In this document: in pieces, positions 51,980 to 60,298 of the stretch | How positions within the stretch are numbered: position 1 is the stretch's first letter | Layout of the letters: each line of letters opens with the position of its first letter | Assembly: GCA_038532735.1 (NCBI GenBank) | Contig: JBCBAC010000009.1 | Span: forward strand, 53,132-117,131 | Length of the DNA: 64,000 nt | DNA from: JAHTBL01 sp038532735 | Lineage (GTDB): Bacteria; Pseudomonadota; Alphaproteobacteria; Rhodobacterales; Rhodobacteraceae | Reading direction: 5' to 3' | The notes under the pieces: model-generated | What the model saw: the letters and a program-made list of their open reading frames with translations, nothing else | Database searches by the model: none | Told to the model about the DNA's origin: nothing | Program-made: the position numbers and the translations under genes

Positions 51980-52693
51980 TCAGGCAACGCTTGGCAATCC
52001 AAGCTCCATATAATGGATCGCGATGCGCACAGTCCCACCACCGAAATCGCCACCATTTGCCGTAAACTTCGGCCGGAATCCACTGTAATAGGCTTGCGGT
52101 TGCCCGGTCAGACCTCGCACCCATGATCCTGCGCCCAAACCCAAACCAGACCCGTAGCGATCCGCGCTGGAGCCCTGACCCAACTGCCAGTCGGTAAGTG
52201 TTCCACCAAGCGCAGTCGACACCCGCCCTGTTATACCGAACACCAGGATCGTGCCCGGCACCTCTTCGGAGCCATCAATGACCGTGCCAGTCGCAAGTAT
52301 TTGATCATACTGCCAAATCTTCATCGACATACTGGCACCGGACGGGGAACGCGCGACCAACCCGGAGACGAAAACGCCATCAATCCAATCAAGCGCCTGA
52401 CCTTCATCAGAGACCCAAACCCGCCATCCTTCGACCATCGGAACAAAGACCCATCCGTTATTAGAACGGATCGCAATTTCATGAGAATGTCCGGTCCAGG
52501 CAGCAGTCGCGCCGGTTGGCACCAGGTAGCACGCCCCATCAATCGCGCCGGTGGGTGGCACTGTGACACTGCGTGAGACAACACTGACTTGGGTCAGGCT
52601 ATCCAGCCGCGCCAAGGCCTCATTGACCGTCACGTGCTTTTGCGCCTGCGAGGGTTGCACCAAGGGAAGTCCAAGTTTTGCTGTCTCAGTCAT
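51980..52693 (-). CDS. DUF2793 domain protein of the GTA locus
   Basis: A 237-residue protein. The N-terminal 90 residues fit DUF2793 (TAKLGLPLVQPSQAQKHVTVNEALARLDSL, then GAIDGACYLVPTGATAAWTGHSHEIA and DWIDGVF). The rest is Gly/Ser-rich and strand-like (GGTVRIAIHYMELGLP at the end). DUF2793 proteins occur in phages and in GTA clusters of Rhodobacterales, as fibre or spike components. It overlaps the end of the chimeric gene by eight bases, so it is the last gene of the GTA remnant. Confidence 0.82.
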   Translation of the reverse strand: MTETAKLGLPLVQPSQAQKHVTVNEALARLDSLTQVSVVSRSVTVPPTGAIDGACYLVPTGATAAWTGHSHEIAIRSNNGWVFVPMVEGWRVWVSDEGQALDWIDGVFVSGLVARSPSGASMSMKIWQYDQILATGTVIDGSEEVPGTILVFGITGRVSTALGGTLTDWQLGQGSSADRYGSGLGLGAGSWVRGLTGQPQAYYSGFRPKFTANGGDFGGGTVRIAIHYMELGLPSVA

Positions 52694-55157
52694 TGATCTC
52701 AATCCTTGTATAAAGCCCCGCTCCAAACCGTTCAGAGACCTGAGCAACCTCAATTTCAAACGCGCCAGACACGCCGTCCGCCGCCTGCAGCCCCGCCGGG
52801 TAAAGCCACTCCGGGCTCATCACCTGCACTTCGCGTTTCAGGCTACCGCCATGGATCACGCGCAGGATGTACAGCTCAGATGCTTCGCCCAAAGGCACAT
52901 CAAACCCGCTCCAGCTGTCGCCTTCCAGCCGCGTTCTGCGGGTCCAATTCACAGCCAAATCGCCATCATCCAGACGTCGACCCCTCAGATGCACAGGGCT
53001 AAGCGGGCGAAGTCCTATCCCTCGAAAAGCCTCATATTTTTCGATGTAAGCCTCGTCATCATAGGAACGGCTTGTCGGGCCAATTCGGTAGTGCCGCGCG
53101 GTATCACGGTTCGCGACAGGCAGCGCGATCTGATCCGGCATGCCATTCATCAACACGATGTAAGAGCCGGCCGGCCATTCCGACGGCATAAGACCGTCAC
53201 TGCCCAACTGCCCACGCAAGCGCATCGACAGCTCATAAACGTCTTCTTCAACCAACTCTGCCTGAGCAAACTGGAAAAGCTCCCACTGATCCGAAGTGCC
53301 GTCCCCAATCGCACAAAGGTTCGCGCCTGCGCGCAGCGCCGCATCCTCAACAGAGGACAGATGCCCATTCGATACCCGCACTCGCAAAGGCGCGCCGCGG
53401 TCAATAAGTCCAGGCTTAGCAGCCGCCAAAGGCGTTTGCGTTGTTCCGATGATCGACGCGCCGGCAATCGTGAGATTTCGTTGATACCCGCTGCCGGTCA
53501 CCGAACTCACGACCTCCACGGATCCCGGCCAAGGATCAGCCGTGACCGCGATATGCGGTGCATGTTCCACCTCATCGCCCGTCATCAAGGGCAAATCAAG
53601 AAAGAGCGGGAAGACTGGCGCCACCGGCGTGAACGGCTTCATGACAGCCACCTCCTCCAGCGGATGCGAAGCCACGTAGACCCCTTCATCGACACGCGTC
53701 GCGGAACAAAGCTTCACGCCAGATTCCTCTACATGATCAATGCGGAAATCAAAGTCCCCTTCCGACAAGCCAACACGGACCACATCGCCCGCGCCAAGAT
53801 CAACCTGCGAAGGAGGCAAAGCGAACTTTGCGGTATCACGCGCGACGCGCGCCTCCGTCAGCCACCGCTCTGCCATCATGCGCCCCTCGCCGCGGGTCAA
53901 TGATAGCTCCAATTCCGAAGTTGAGACCGATGGCGTGTTATCATCAGGGAAAACAGCCTCTGCCGACCGGGCTTCATACTCCCCGTCGGCTTCAACGAAG
54001 TTGACACGCATGCGTCCCGCAACGTCGGCACTCGGCGCGCGCGACAACTCTAATTCGGTCTCCTGCTCATCGTTCAAAGCAAGCTCTGCAATATCCAGCG
54101 ATGCCATCGCTCGCCCGTCCCGGGTGACAAAATGCAAACAGCCTTCGCGCTCAATCGCGTCAAAACCATAGGCCAGCATCAAAGGTTGCAGCGCTGCACG
54201 ACCACTATCGACGTCATTGACGGAATAACCACGGACAAACCCATAAAGCCGCGACACATCGTAATGCGTGACACCAGAGCGGTCGCAAATCTCCGCGACA
54301 ATTGAGGCAAGCGACCGCGCCGTCGCGCGCCCATTCAACCAATGGCCCCGCGCATAATTCGCACCATCCGACCAAAGGGCCAAATTGCTTGGAAAATGCG
54401 GGAACGGCCGTGCATCCCATGCCCAAACATGTGAGCGCGAGATATCAATCATCGAACTATTATATAGGTCTGATACCGGATTTACCGCTGTATCATCCCA
54501 ATATTCCAACATTGCGCGCAGATACTGCATTTGGAGCAATTCATCGCGCCGGCCTGTCGAGTAACGCGGCAATGTGCTCTCCGATGACTTCGGATCAAGG
54601 AACTTGTTGGGCTCATTTGTGCCCTTATCTATCGCAGCGCAGCCAAGCTCATCCACCCAGGCGGCATCAAACTGAGGTCCACGCAAATTCTCAGGCTCGC
54701 GGGCCGAAAACGCCTGCGCGATAGCGCCGTTAGGCCAAACCAACCGCTTGCGCGTCGCCTGCCAATCAGGCCGCCGATCCGGCGGCGAGCAAGCGATAAT
54801 CCCACTGTCGCCAAACACCATCACATCCCGCACCTGATCCAGCGTCTCGCCCACAAGTGCCACGCGCGACGCGCGTCCCGGATCCGTCGGCAAAGACCCT
54901 TCGACTTGCGCACGCACCCATTCCGCACCTGCGCGTGTCTTACCGGCCCCGCGCCCGCCCATGACAACCCATGTCCGCCAATCGCCGGGCGGCGGCAATT
55001 GATGCTCCATCGCCCAGAACTCAAATAAAAAAGGGAGAGCCATAAGCTCTCCCTCACAGAGATCATCCAGAAATGCAGTCTGCCGCGCTGGCGGCCCGCA
55101 AGCGATCCAGCTTGCAGGCGATACTGATCCGTTCTGTCTCAAAGTCGATGACGTCAT
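52686..55157 (-). CDS. In-frame chimera: GTA large terminase N-half fused to GTA host-specificity/tail protein C-half
   Basis: An 823-residue open frame. Residues about 1-170 match GTA large terminase: GDWRTWVVMGGRGAGKTRAG (Walker A at 67-74), VALVGETLDQVRDVM, RRPDWQATRKRLVWPNGA and RGPQFDAAWVDEL, ending at the Walker B Asp-Glu. From about residue 172 the sequence is the GTA tail/host-specificity protein: GCAAIDKGTNEPNKFLDPKSS, SHVWAWDARPFPHFP, LWSDGANYARGHWLNGR, then a phage tail-3 like region. The terminase nuclease domain, the portal-to-NlpC genes and the first half of the tail protein are absent. The join is near 54640-54660. An alternative start at 55043 has a fine ribosome site (GAGGGAG), but terminase homology extends upstream to about 55130. 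It is probably non-functional as either parent. Confidence 0.85.
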   Translation of the reverse strand: MTSSTLRQNGSVSPASWIACGPPARQTAFLDDLCEGELMALPFLFEFWAMEHQLPPPGDWRTWVVMGGRGAGKTRAGAEWVRAQVEGSLPTDPGRASRVALVGETLDQVRDVMVFGDSGIIACSPPDRRPDWQATRKRLVWPNGAIAQAFSAREPENLRGPQFDAAWVDELGCAAIDKGTNEPNKFLDPKSSESTLPRYSTGRRDELLQMQYLRAMLEYWDDTAVNPVSDLYNSSMIDISRSHVWAWDARPFPHFPSNLALWSDGANYARGHWLNGRATARSLASIVAEICDRSGVTHYDVSRLYGFVRGYSVNDVDSGRAALQPLMLAYGFDAIEREGCLHFVTRDGRAMASLDIAELALNDEQETELELSRAPSADVAGRMRVNFVEADGEYEARSAEAVFPDDNTPSVSTSELELSLTRGEGRMMAERWLTEARVARDTAKFALPPSQVDLGAGDVVRVGLSEGDFDFRIDHVEESGVKLCSATRVDEGVYVASHPLEEVAVMKPFTPVAPVFPLFLDLPLMTGDEVEHAPHIAVTADPWPGSVEVVSSVTGSGYQRNLTIAGASIIGTTQTPLAAAKPGLIDRGAPLRVRVSNGHLSSVEDAALRAGANLCAIGDGTSDQWELFQFAQAELVEEDVYELSMRLRGQLGSDGLMPSEWPAGSYIVLMNGMPDQIALPVANRDTARHYRIGPTSRSYDDEAYIEKYEAFRGIGLRPLSPVHLRGRRLDDGDLAVNWTRRTRLEGDSWSGFDVPLGEASELYILRVIHGGSLKREVQVMSPEWLYPAGLQAADGVSGAFEIEVAQVSERFGAGLYTRIEIND
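55024..55053 (-). terminator. Intrinsic-terminator-like hairpin inside the chimeric gene
   Basis: On the minus strand GGGAGAGC-TTATG-GCTCTCCC is a perfect 8-bp stem with a five-base loop, directly followed by TTTTTTATTT. It begins 10 bases after the stop of the small upstream gene. The loop holds the internal ATG at 55043. It reads as codons for Glu-Gly-Glu-Leu-Met-Ala-Leu-Pro-Phe. Confidence 0.75.
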
Positions 55158-55470
55158 GTTGGATGCTCTCTTGCTCTTTATGGAGGGCCTCCAGATTTCG
55201 GTCGCGCTCATGCAAAAGCATTTGCCGCGTACGATGGATCTCTCGAAGGCCTTCGCTGATTTGCTTGTTTGCCACAGCCGGATTGTCTTCCAGCTGCCGC
55301 AACGCGTTCGTGACGTGGGATATCCACATCATGAGTTGCGCATTTAAGGTGACCATTATGTCTTCCGAGTCGGTCACGATTTGCTCGTAGTCTTGGGACG
55401 TCGCATCCATCGAGAATTGCCTCTCATATGCACCGCCCGTGAAGACAAACACCGTGCCATTACACGTCAT
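55063..55470 (-). CDS. Small coiled-coil protein at the head of the GTA locus (possible small terminase)
   Basis: A 135-residue protein with a long predicted coiled coil over most of its length (LNAQLMMWISHVTNALRQ, then EGLREIHRTRQMLLHERDR and HDVIDFETERISIACKLDRLRAA). Its place, directly ahead of the terminase-derived frame, is that of GTA gene 1, the small terminase, but I cannot prove homology. Start 55470 fits a near-consensus promoter 16 bases away and GGAAGG; start 55410 (MDATSQDYEQ) is the alternative. GC is lower than in the neighbours. Confidence 0.65.
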   Translation of the reverse strand: MTCNGTVFVFTGGAYERQFSMDATSQDYEQIVTDSEDIMVTLNAQLMMWISHVTNALRQLEDNPAVANKQISEGLREIHRTRQMLLHERDRNLEALHKEQESIQHDVIDFETERISIACKLDRLRAASAADCISG

Positions 55471-55492
55471 CTATCCTTCCAGCAGGACACAA

Positions 55493-55521
55493 CTTATACG
55501 CGAAAACTCGCGTAAAGTCAA
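55493..55521 (-). promoter_or_regulatory. Near-consensus promoter with palindromic operator in the spacer
   Basis: On the minus strand TTGACT (55521-55516), 17 bases, then TATAAG (55498-55493): five of six matches at each hexamer with ideal spacing. The spacer holds TACGCGA-AAAC-TCGCGTA on the plus strand (55497-55514), a perfect 7-bp inverted repeat. Expected start point is about 55486, close to the ATG at 55470. Confidence 0.75.
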
Positions 55522-55588
55522 GATTACCGTAGGCGCGGAAGCACTCTAACCGCCCGGTCTTATTAAGAAATTCCTAATGCGGAGGCGC

Positions 55589-56743
55589 TTACTGGTTCGC
55601 CCGCTCCGCCTCAATCTGACGCCAACGCGCGACATTACGGTTATGCTCGTCCAGCGTCACCGCGAAGGCATGCCCACCGGTGCCATCTGCCACGAAGAAG
55701 ATATAAGGTGTCTCATCAGGGTTCAGAGCCGCCTCAATCGCAGCACGTCCCGGATTTGCAATCGGCGTCGGCGGTAGCGCCGGGATCACATACGTGTTCC
55801 ATGGTGTCTCCCGCTGCAACTCGCTGCGCCGCAAGCCACGGCCCAAAGCGCCCTGCCCGCGCGTGATCCCATAAATCACCGTCGGATCTGTCTGCAGCCG
55901 CATCCCCTGGTTAAGCCTGTTCACAAAAACCGACGCCACCTGCCGCCGCTCTTCTGGAACGCTCGTTTCCTTCTCGACGATAGAGGCAAGGATCAACGCC
56001 TCCTCCGGGCTTTCCAGCGGAACCGAGGGATCACGCTCCGCCCAGGCATCCGCCAAAATCTGTTCTTGCGCCGCTTGCATCTGCGCCACAAGATCAGCCC
56101 GCCGCGCCCCGCGCGTCACCTCATAGCTGTCGGGCGCCAAAGCACCTTCGGGCGGCACCTCACCCGGCTCGCCTTCCAGAATATCAATCTGTTTCAGGCT
56201 CTCAATAATCTGCCAGCTTGTTGCGCCCTCCGCCAAAGCAATCCGGAACCGAACATCCGACTCCGACTTCACCTCGGTGTAGTCCTCGGGCACCGCATCC
56301 TCAGCCGGGTTGAACACCACGCGCTCCACATAGCTGTTGGTCGCCGGATCCAGCTCACGCACCTGCACGGTCGTGCGCAGTACACCGATGCGGTAAACGA
56401 CTTCCGTGCCACACGTGCTCGCCCCGCCACGGGTCACCGCATCGACGATCTCTTCCATCGACGCGCCCGGCGTCACTAGAAAGCTCCCGGCTTTCAACTG
56501 GCTGGTCTTGTCAGCGTAATCGGCACCCAACCGGAAAATCGTCCCGCTCGAAATCGCGCCCTGTTCCTCCAGATCACGCGACACACGGCTCATGGTCGAA
56601 CCGCTTTCGACCCGCAAACAAATCGCATCCGCCAGCGGCCCTTCAGCCGAATATTGATTGGCTCCCCAAGCAATCACGCCGCCTGCCAAAAACAGGACAA
56701 CAACAAATAAAGTCAAAACGTTAGAGGCAATATGCCGCCACAT
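55589..56743 (-). CDS. mltG: Endolytic murein transglycosylase MltG
   Basis: A 384-residue YceG/MltG. One N-terminal membrane helix (VLTLFVVVLFLAGGVIAWGA), a LysM-like periplasmic part, then the catalytic domain with ASIVEKETSVPEERRQVASVF (catalytic Glu in IVEKE) and NRLNQGMRLQTDPTVIYG. It cuts nascent glycan strands and sets their length. It directly follows fabF with no spacer. Confidence 0.94.
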   Translation of the reverse strand: MWRHIASNVLTLFVVVLFLAGGVIAWGANQYSAEGPLADAICLRVESGSTMSRVSRDLEEQGAISSGTIFRLGADYADKTSQLKAGSFLVTPGASMEEIVDAVTRGGASTCGTEVVYRIGVLRTTVQVRELDPATNSYVERVVFNPAEDAVPEDYTEVKSESDVRFRIALAEGATSWQIIESLKQIDILEGEPGEVPPEGALAPDSYEVTRGARRADLVAQMQAAQEQILADAWAERDPSVPLESPEEALILASIVEKETSVPEERRQVASVFVNRLNQGMRLQTDPTVIYGITRGQGALGRGLRRSELQRETPWNTYVIPALPPTPIANPGRAAIEAALNPDETPYIFFVADGTGGHAFAVTLDEHNRNVARWRQIEAERANQ

Positions 56744-58003
56744 TTAGCTGACCTTTCCAAGGACCAGAGACGCGTTCGTGCCGCCAAACCCGAACGAGTT
56801 CGACAACGCCACATTAATCTCGCGCTCTCGCTTTTGGTTGGGCGCAAGATCAAGCTTCGGCTCCACATCAGGATTGTCCAGATTGATCGTCGGCGGGGCC
56901 ACTTGATCACGGATCGCCAGGATCGAGAAGATCGCCTCCACAGCGCCTGCAGCTCCCAGCAAATGCCCGATCGCCGACTTGGTCGAGGTCATCGTCGCCT
57001 TTGACGCAGCATCCCCCATCATCCGCTCGACAGCGCCCAACTCAATCGTATCCGCCATGGTCGATGTGCCATGGGCATTGATGTAATCCACCGCTGACGG
57101 CTCCAGACCAGCGCGCTTCAACGCAGCCCGCATCGACCGCTCACCGCCCTCACCATCCTCCGACGGCGCGGTGATGTGATACGCATCGCCCGACAGACCA
57201 TAGCCAAGCACTTCGGCGTAAATCTTCGCACCGCGCGCCTTGGCGTGCTCGTATTCCTCCAGAACGACCACGCCCGCACCTTCGCCCATCACAAAGCCAT
57301 CGCGGTCCGCATCATAAGGCCGGCTTGCCGATTTCGGGTCATCCCCGCGCTTCGTGGACAGCGCCTTGCACGCATTAAAGCCCGCAATCCCGATCTCCGA
57401 GATCGGGCTCTCCGCCCCGCCAGCGATCATCACATCCGCATCATCCAAAGCGATCAACCGCGCCGCATCGCCAATGGCATGCGCACCGGTTGAGCAGGCC
57501 GTGACCACCGCGTGGTTCGGGCCTTTGAACCCATACCGGATAGACACCTGTCCACTCACCAGATTGATCAGCGCCGACGGAATAAAGAACGGCGACACCC
57601 GCCGCGGCCCTTTTTCCTTCAGCAAAACAGCCGTATCCGCAATCGCCGACAAACCGCCGATGCCAGACCCAATCATAACACCGGTACGCAATCGGTCCTC
57701 TTCACCTTCAGGCGTCCAACCCGCGTCGCGCACCGCCTGATCCGCCGCCGCCATGCCATAAAGGATAAAGTCATCGACCTTGCGCTGCTCTTTCGGCGCC
57801 ATCCAGTCATCTGGATTGAACGTCCCGTCCGATCCGTCACCGCGCTGAATTTCGCACGCATAAGTTGTCGCCAGATGGCTGGCATCAAACCGCGTGATGG
57901 GTCCCGCACCGGATTGCCCATCCAGCAACCGCGTCCACGTTTCTTCGACCCCGCAGGCCAAAGGCGTAACCATTCCCAATCCTGTAACGACCACTCGACG
58001 CAT
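56744..58003 (-). CDS. fabF: 3-oxoacyl-ACP synthase II
   Basis: A 419-residue condensing enzyme with catalytic Cys in VTACSTGAHAIGDA, His in NAHGTSTMADT and His in KSAIGHLLGAAG, and the C-terminal NSFGFGGTNASLVL. It elongates acyl chains in fatty-acid synthesis and controls unsaturated chain length. Start at 58003 (MRRVVVTGLG) is the family start; ATG at 58015 is possible. Confidence 0.97.
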   Translation of the reverse strand: MRRVVVTGLGMVTPLACGVEETWTRLLDGQSGAGPITRFDASHLATTYACEIQRGDGSDGTFNPDDWMAPKEQRKVDDFILYGMAAADQAVRDAGWTPEGEEDRLRTGVMIGSGIGGLSAIADTAVLLKEKGPRRVSPFFIPSALINLVSGQVSIRYGFKGPNHAVVTACSTGAHAIGDAARLIALDDADVMIAGGAESPISEIGIAGFNACKALSTKRGDDPKSASRPYDADRDGFVMGEGAGVVVLEEYEHAKARGAKIYAEVLGYGLSGDAYHITAPSEDGEGGERSMRAALKRAGLEPSAVDYINAHGTSTMADTIELGAVERMMGDAASKATMTSTKSAIGHLLGAAGAVEAIFSILAIRDQVAPPTINLDNPDVEPKLDLAPNQKREREINVALSNSFGFGGTNASLVLGKVS

Positions 58004-58200
58004 TCCTGCCCCCATCCTGTCTTCCGCGAAGGTTTTGCACTCAATTACCCCGCAATCCAATACCGGGGCAAGCCCGCATCAGCGCAGCTCCGCTCATCTT
58101 CACCTTTGCTCAAATATCCGCGCCGCAGGCACGCCCGACCTGCCAAACGAAAAACGGCGCCCAGATCGGACGCCGCTTTCAAAACTATCAGTCAAAAAGC
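58004..58200. other. 197-bp region between fabF and acpP with acpP terminator
   Basis: On the minus strand, CGGCG (58075 side reading 58175-58171) pairs with CGCCG (58059 side reading 58159-58155), followed by TTTT: the likely acpP terminator at 58151-58175. The motif CACCTTTGCTCAAATATCC lies at about 58099-58117. No gene is seen; the fabF promoter should be here. Confidence 0.6.
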
Positions 58201-58434
58201 TTACGAGGCTTCTTTGATGAACTTCACGGCATCGCCAAATGTCTGGATGGTCTCGGCGGCGTCATCAGGAATTTCGATGCCGAACTCTTCTTCGAAAGCC
58301 ATTACCAGCTCAACAGTGTCGAGGCTGTCAGCGCCCAGATCGTCAATGAACGAAGCGCTTTCGGTCACTTTGTCCTCTTCAACACCCAAATGCTCAACAA
58401 CAATCTTTTTCACACGATCTGCGACGTCGCTCAT
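58201..58434 (-). CDS. acpP: Acyl carrier protein
   Basis: A 77-residue acidic protein. The phosphopantetheine Ser is in DDLGADSLDTVELVMAFEEE, and the ends are canonical (MSDVADRVKKIVVEHLGV). It carries growing acyl chains for FabD, FabG and FabF, all encoded around it. It has its own terminator and a plausible promoter, so it can be expressed at higher level than its neighbours. Confidence 0.98.
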   Translation of the reverse strand: MSDVADRVKKIVVEHLGVEEDKVTESASFIDDLGADSLDTVELVMAFEEEFGIEIPDDAAETIQTFGDAVKFIKEAS

Positions 58435-58557
58435 GTCTCAGTCCTCATTCTTAATAAGGCCAGCGGCCTGTTTATGGCTGCCCAAGGGGCGGTTTAGCAC
58501 CCCACCGTCGGGGCAAAGTCAGCAAGGAAAGATCCTCCCCCCGCCAAATCTGCGCCG

Positions 58558-58585
58558 CCTATATCATAGCTTTCCGCCAAGGCAA
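58558..58585 (-). promoter_or_regulatory. Candidate acpP promoter
   Basis: On the minus strand TTGCCT (58585-58580), a 16-base spacer and TATAGG (58563-58558) make a modest housekeeping promoter in the 179-bp gap between fabG and acpP. Only visual matching supports it. Confidence 0.4.
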
Positions 58586-58613
58586 ACGCTTTCACCTGTC
58601 CATTCAGACAGGC

Positions 58614-59351
58614 CTAGAACATGGCCATGCCACCATTCACATGCAAGGTCGCCCCTGTGACATAGCCCGCCTCAAGGCTCGCCAGATACAGCACAGCCGC
58701 CCCGATCTCACCGGCCTCGCCCATGCGCCCGGCAGGCACGTTGGTAAGGATGGCCGACTTCTGATCCTCGGTCAGCTTGTCGGTCATGGCCGTGGTGATA
58801 AAGCCCGGTGCTACACAGTTGACCGTGATCCCCCGGCTCGCCACCTCATAAGCAAGGCTTTTCGACATACCGACGACACCGGCTTTGGAGGCCGCATAAT
58901 TCGCCTGCCCCGGATTGCCCGTCGCCCCCACGACCGAACTGATATTCACGATCCGGCCCCAGCGGGCCTTCATCATACCGCGCATCACACCTTTGCAGAG
59001 CTTCATCGTCGCCGTCAGGTTCACCGCCAATACCGAGGCCCATTCCTCATCCGACATCCGCATGAAGAGATTGTCCCGCGTGATGCCCGCGTTGTTGACC
59101 AGCACATCGACCGATCCCATCGCGTCTGCTGCCTGCTTGGGCAGCGCATCAACAGCCTCCATATCGCTCAGATTGCAGGGCAGTACATGCGCGCGCTCGC
59201 CCAACTCCGCTGCCAGAGCCTCCAGCGGCTCAACCCGCGTGCCCGACAGCCCCACGGTCGCACCCGCACCGTGCAGCGCTTTGGCGATCTCACCGCCCAG
59301 ACCACCAGACGCGCCTGTGATCAGCGCGCTCTTTCCCGTCAAATCAAACAT
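58614..59351 (-). CDS. fabG: 3-oxoacyl-ACP reductase
   Basis: A 245-residue SDR with TGASGGLGGEIAKAL (NADPH loop), NNAGITRDN, the Ser in NISSVVGATGNPGQANYAASKAG with Tyr-X-X-X-Lys intact, and VNCVAPGFITTAMTD. It reduces 3-oxoacyl-ACP. It is eight bases downstream of fabD. Confidence 0.96.
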   Translation of the reverse strand: MFDLTGKSALITGASGGLGGEIAKALHGAGATVGLSGTRVEPLEALAAELGERAHVLPCNLSDMEAVDALPKQAADAMGSVDVLVNNAGITRDNLFMRMSDEEWASVLAVNLTATMKLCKGVMRGMMKARWGRIVNISSVVGATGNPGQANYAASKAGVVGMSKSLAYEVASRGITVNCVAPGFITTAMTDKLTEDQKSAILTNVPAGRMGEAGEIGAAVLYLASLEAGYVTGATLHVNGGMAMF

Positions 59352-59359
59352 ATCTGCCC

Positions 59360-60298
59360 CTATTCCATGCTTTCTATAGCTGCTGCGATATCCTCGGGCG
59401 AGCTCAGCGCACGCGTCGCGATCCCGCGATCAATCCGGCGGACCATCCCGATCAAAGCCTTACCTGCTCCGATCTCCCAAATCTCGTTCACACCTTGCCC
59501 AGCCATCCAGGCAACGCTTTCACGCCAGCGTACCGAATGCGTGATCTGTTCGACCAGCAACGACCGGATCGTGCCCGGATCCTGAATGTCATGCGCCAGC
59601 ACATTGGCAACAAGCGGCACGCGTGGGCGCTCCATATCCACTTTCTCCAACGCATCGGCCATGGCTGCAGCGGCGGGCTGCATCAAGGAACAATGAAACG
59701 GCGCGCTGACCGGCAGCAAAACTGCGCGCTTGGCACCTTTACCCTTGGCTATCTCAACCGCCCGTTCCACTGCAGCCTTGTGACCCGACACAACAACCTG
59801 ACCCGGATCATTGTCATTCGCGGCCTCGCAGACTTCGCCCTGAGCGGCCTCCGCGGCCACCTCCTGCACAGTCTCAAAATCGAGCCCCAACAGCGCAGCC
59901 ATTGCCCCAACGCCCACCGGAACCGCCAATTGCATCGCCTGCCCCCGCGCGCGCAGCAACACTGCAGCGTCACCGACGCTCAACGCACCGGACGCCGCCA
60001 AAGCTGAATACTCGCCCAATGAATGACCCGCCACGTAAGACGCGGCATCCACCGACACACCTTCCGCCTGAAGCGCCCGCATCACCGCCATCGACATCGC
60101 CATCAACGCAGGCTGCGCATTCTGCGTCAGCGTCAGCGTCTCCTGATCGCCCTCCCAGATCAGACCGGATAGGTTTTCGCCCAGCGCCGCATCGACTTCG
60201 TCAAAGACCGCTTTTGAGGCGGAGTAGGCATCCGCCAGCGCCTTGCCCATCCCGATGGTCTGCGCCCCTTGCCCGGGAAATACGAATGCTCGGCTCAT
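59360..60298 (-). CDS. fabD: Malonyl-CoA-ACP transacylase
   Basis: A 312-residue transacylase. Nucleophile Ser in VAGHSLGEYSALAA, oxyanion Gln in FVFPGQGAQTIGMG, catalytic His in SAPFHCSLMQPA and the C-terminal EIGAGKALIGMVRRI. It supplies malonyl-ACP. ATG at 60298 starts the family motif SRAFVFPGQG; an ATG 42 bases further out adds unconserved residues. First gene of the fab cluster, divergent from the b561 gene. Confidence 0.96.
   Translation of the reverse strand: MSRAFVFPGQGAQTIGMGKALADAYSASKAVFDEVDAALGENLSGLIWEGDQETLTLTQNAQPALMAMSMAVMRALQAEGVSVDAASYVAGHSLGEYSALAASGALSVGDAAVLLRARGQAMQLAVPVGVGAMAALLGLDFETVQEVAAEAAQGEVCEAANDNDPGQVVVSGHKAAVERAVEIAKGKGAKRAVLLPVSAPFHCSLMQPAAAAMADALEKVDMERPRVPLVANVLAHDIQDPGTIRSLLVEQITHSVRWRESVAWMAGQGVNEIWEIGAGKALIGMVRRIDRGIATRALSSPEDIAAAIESME

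Noticed and set aside
52551..53903. 450-codon plus-strand open frame
   Set aside because: Antisense to the GTA chimera; basic, low-complexity translation.
51980..55470. Active prophage
   Set aside because: There is no integrase, lysis, capsid or portal gene and no attachment repeats; all pieces are of GTA type and the terminase is truncated.
55589..60298. Secondary-metabolite or polyketide cluster because of fabF, acpP, fabG and fabD
   Set aside because: All are single-copy primary fatty-acid synthesis proteins in the usual order, with mltG as a typical neighbour.
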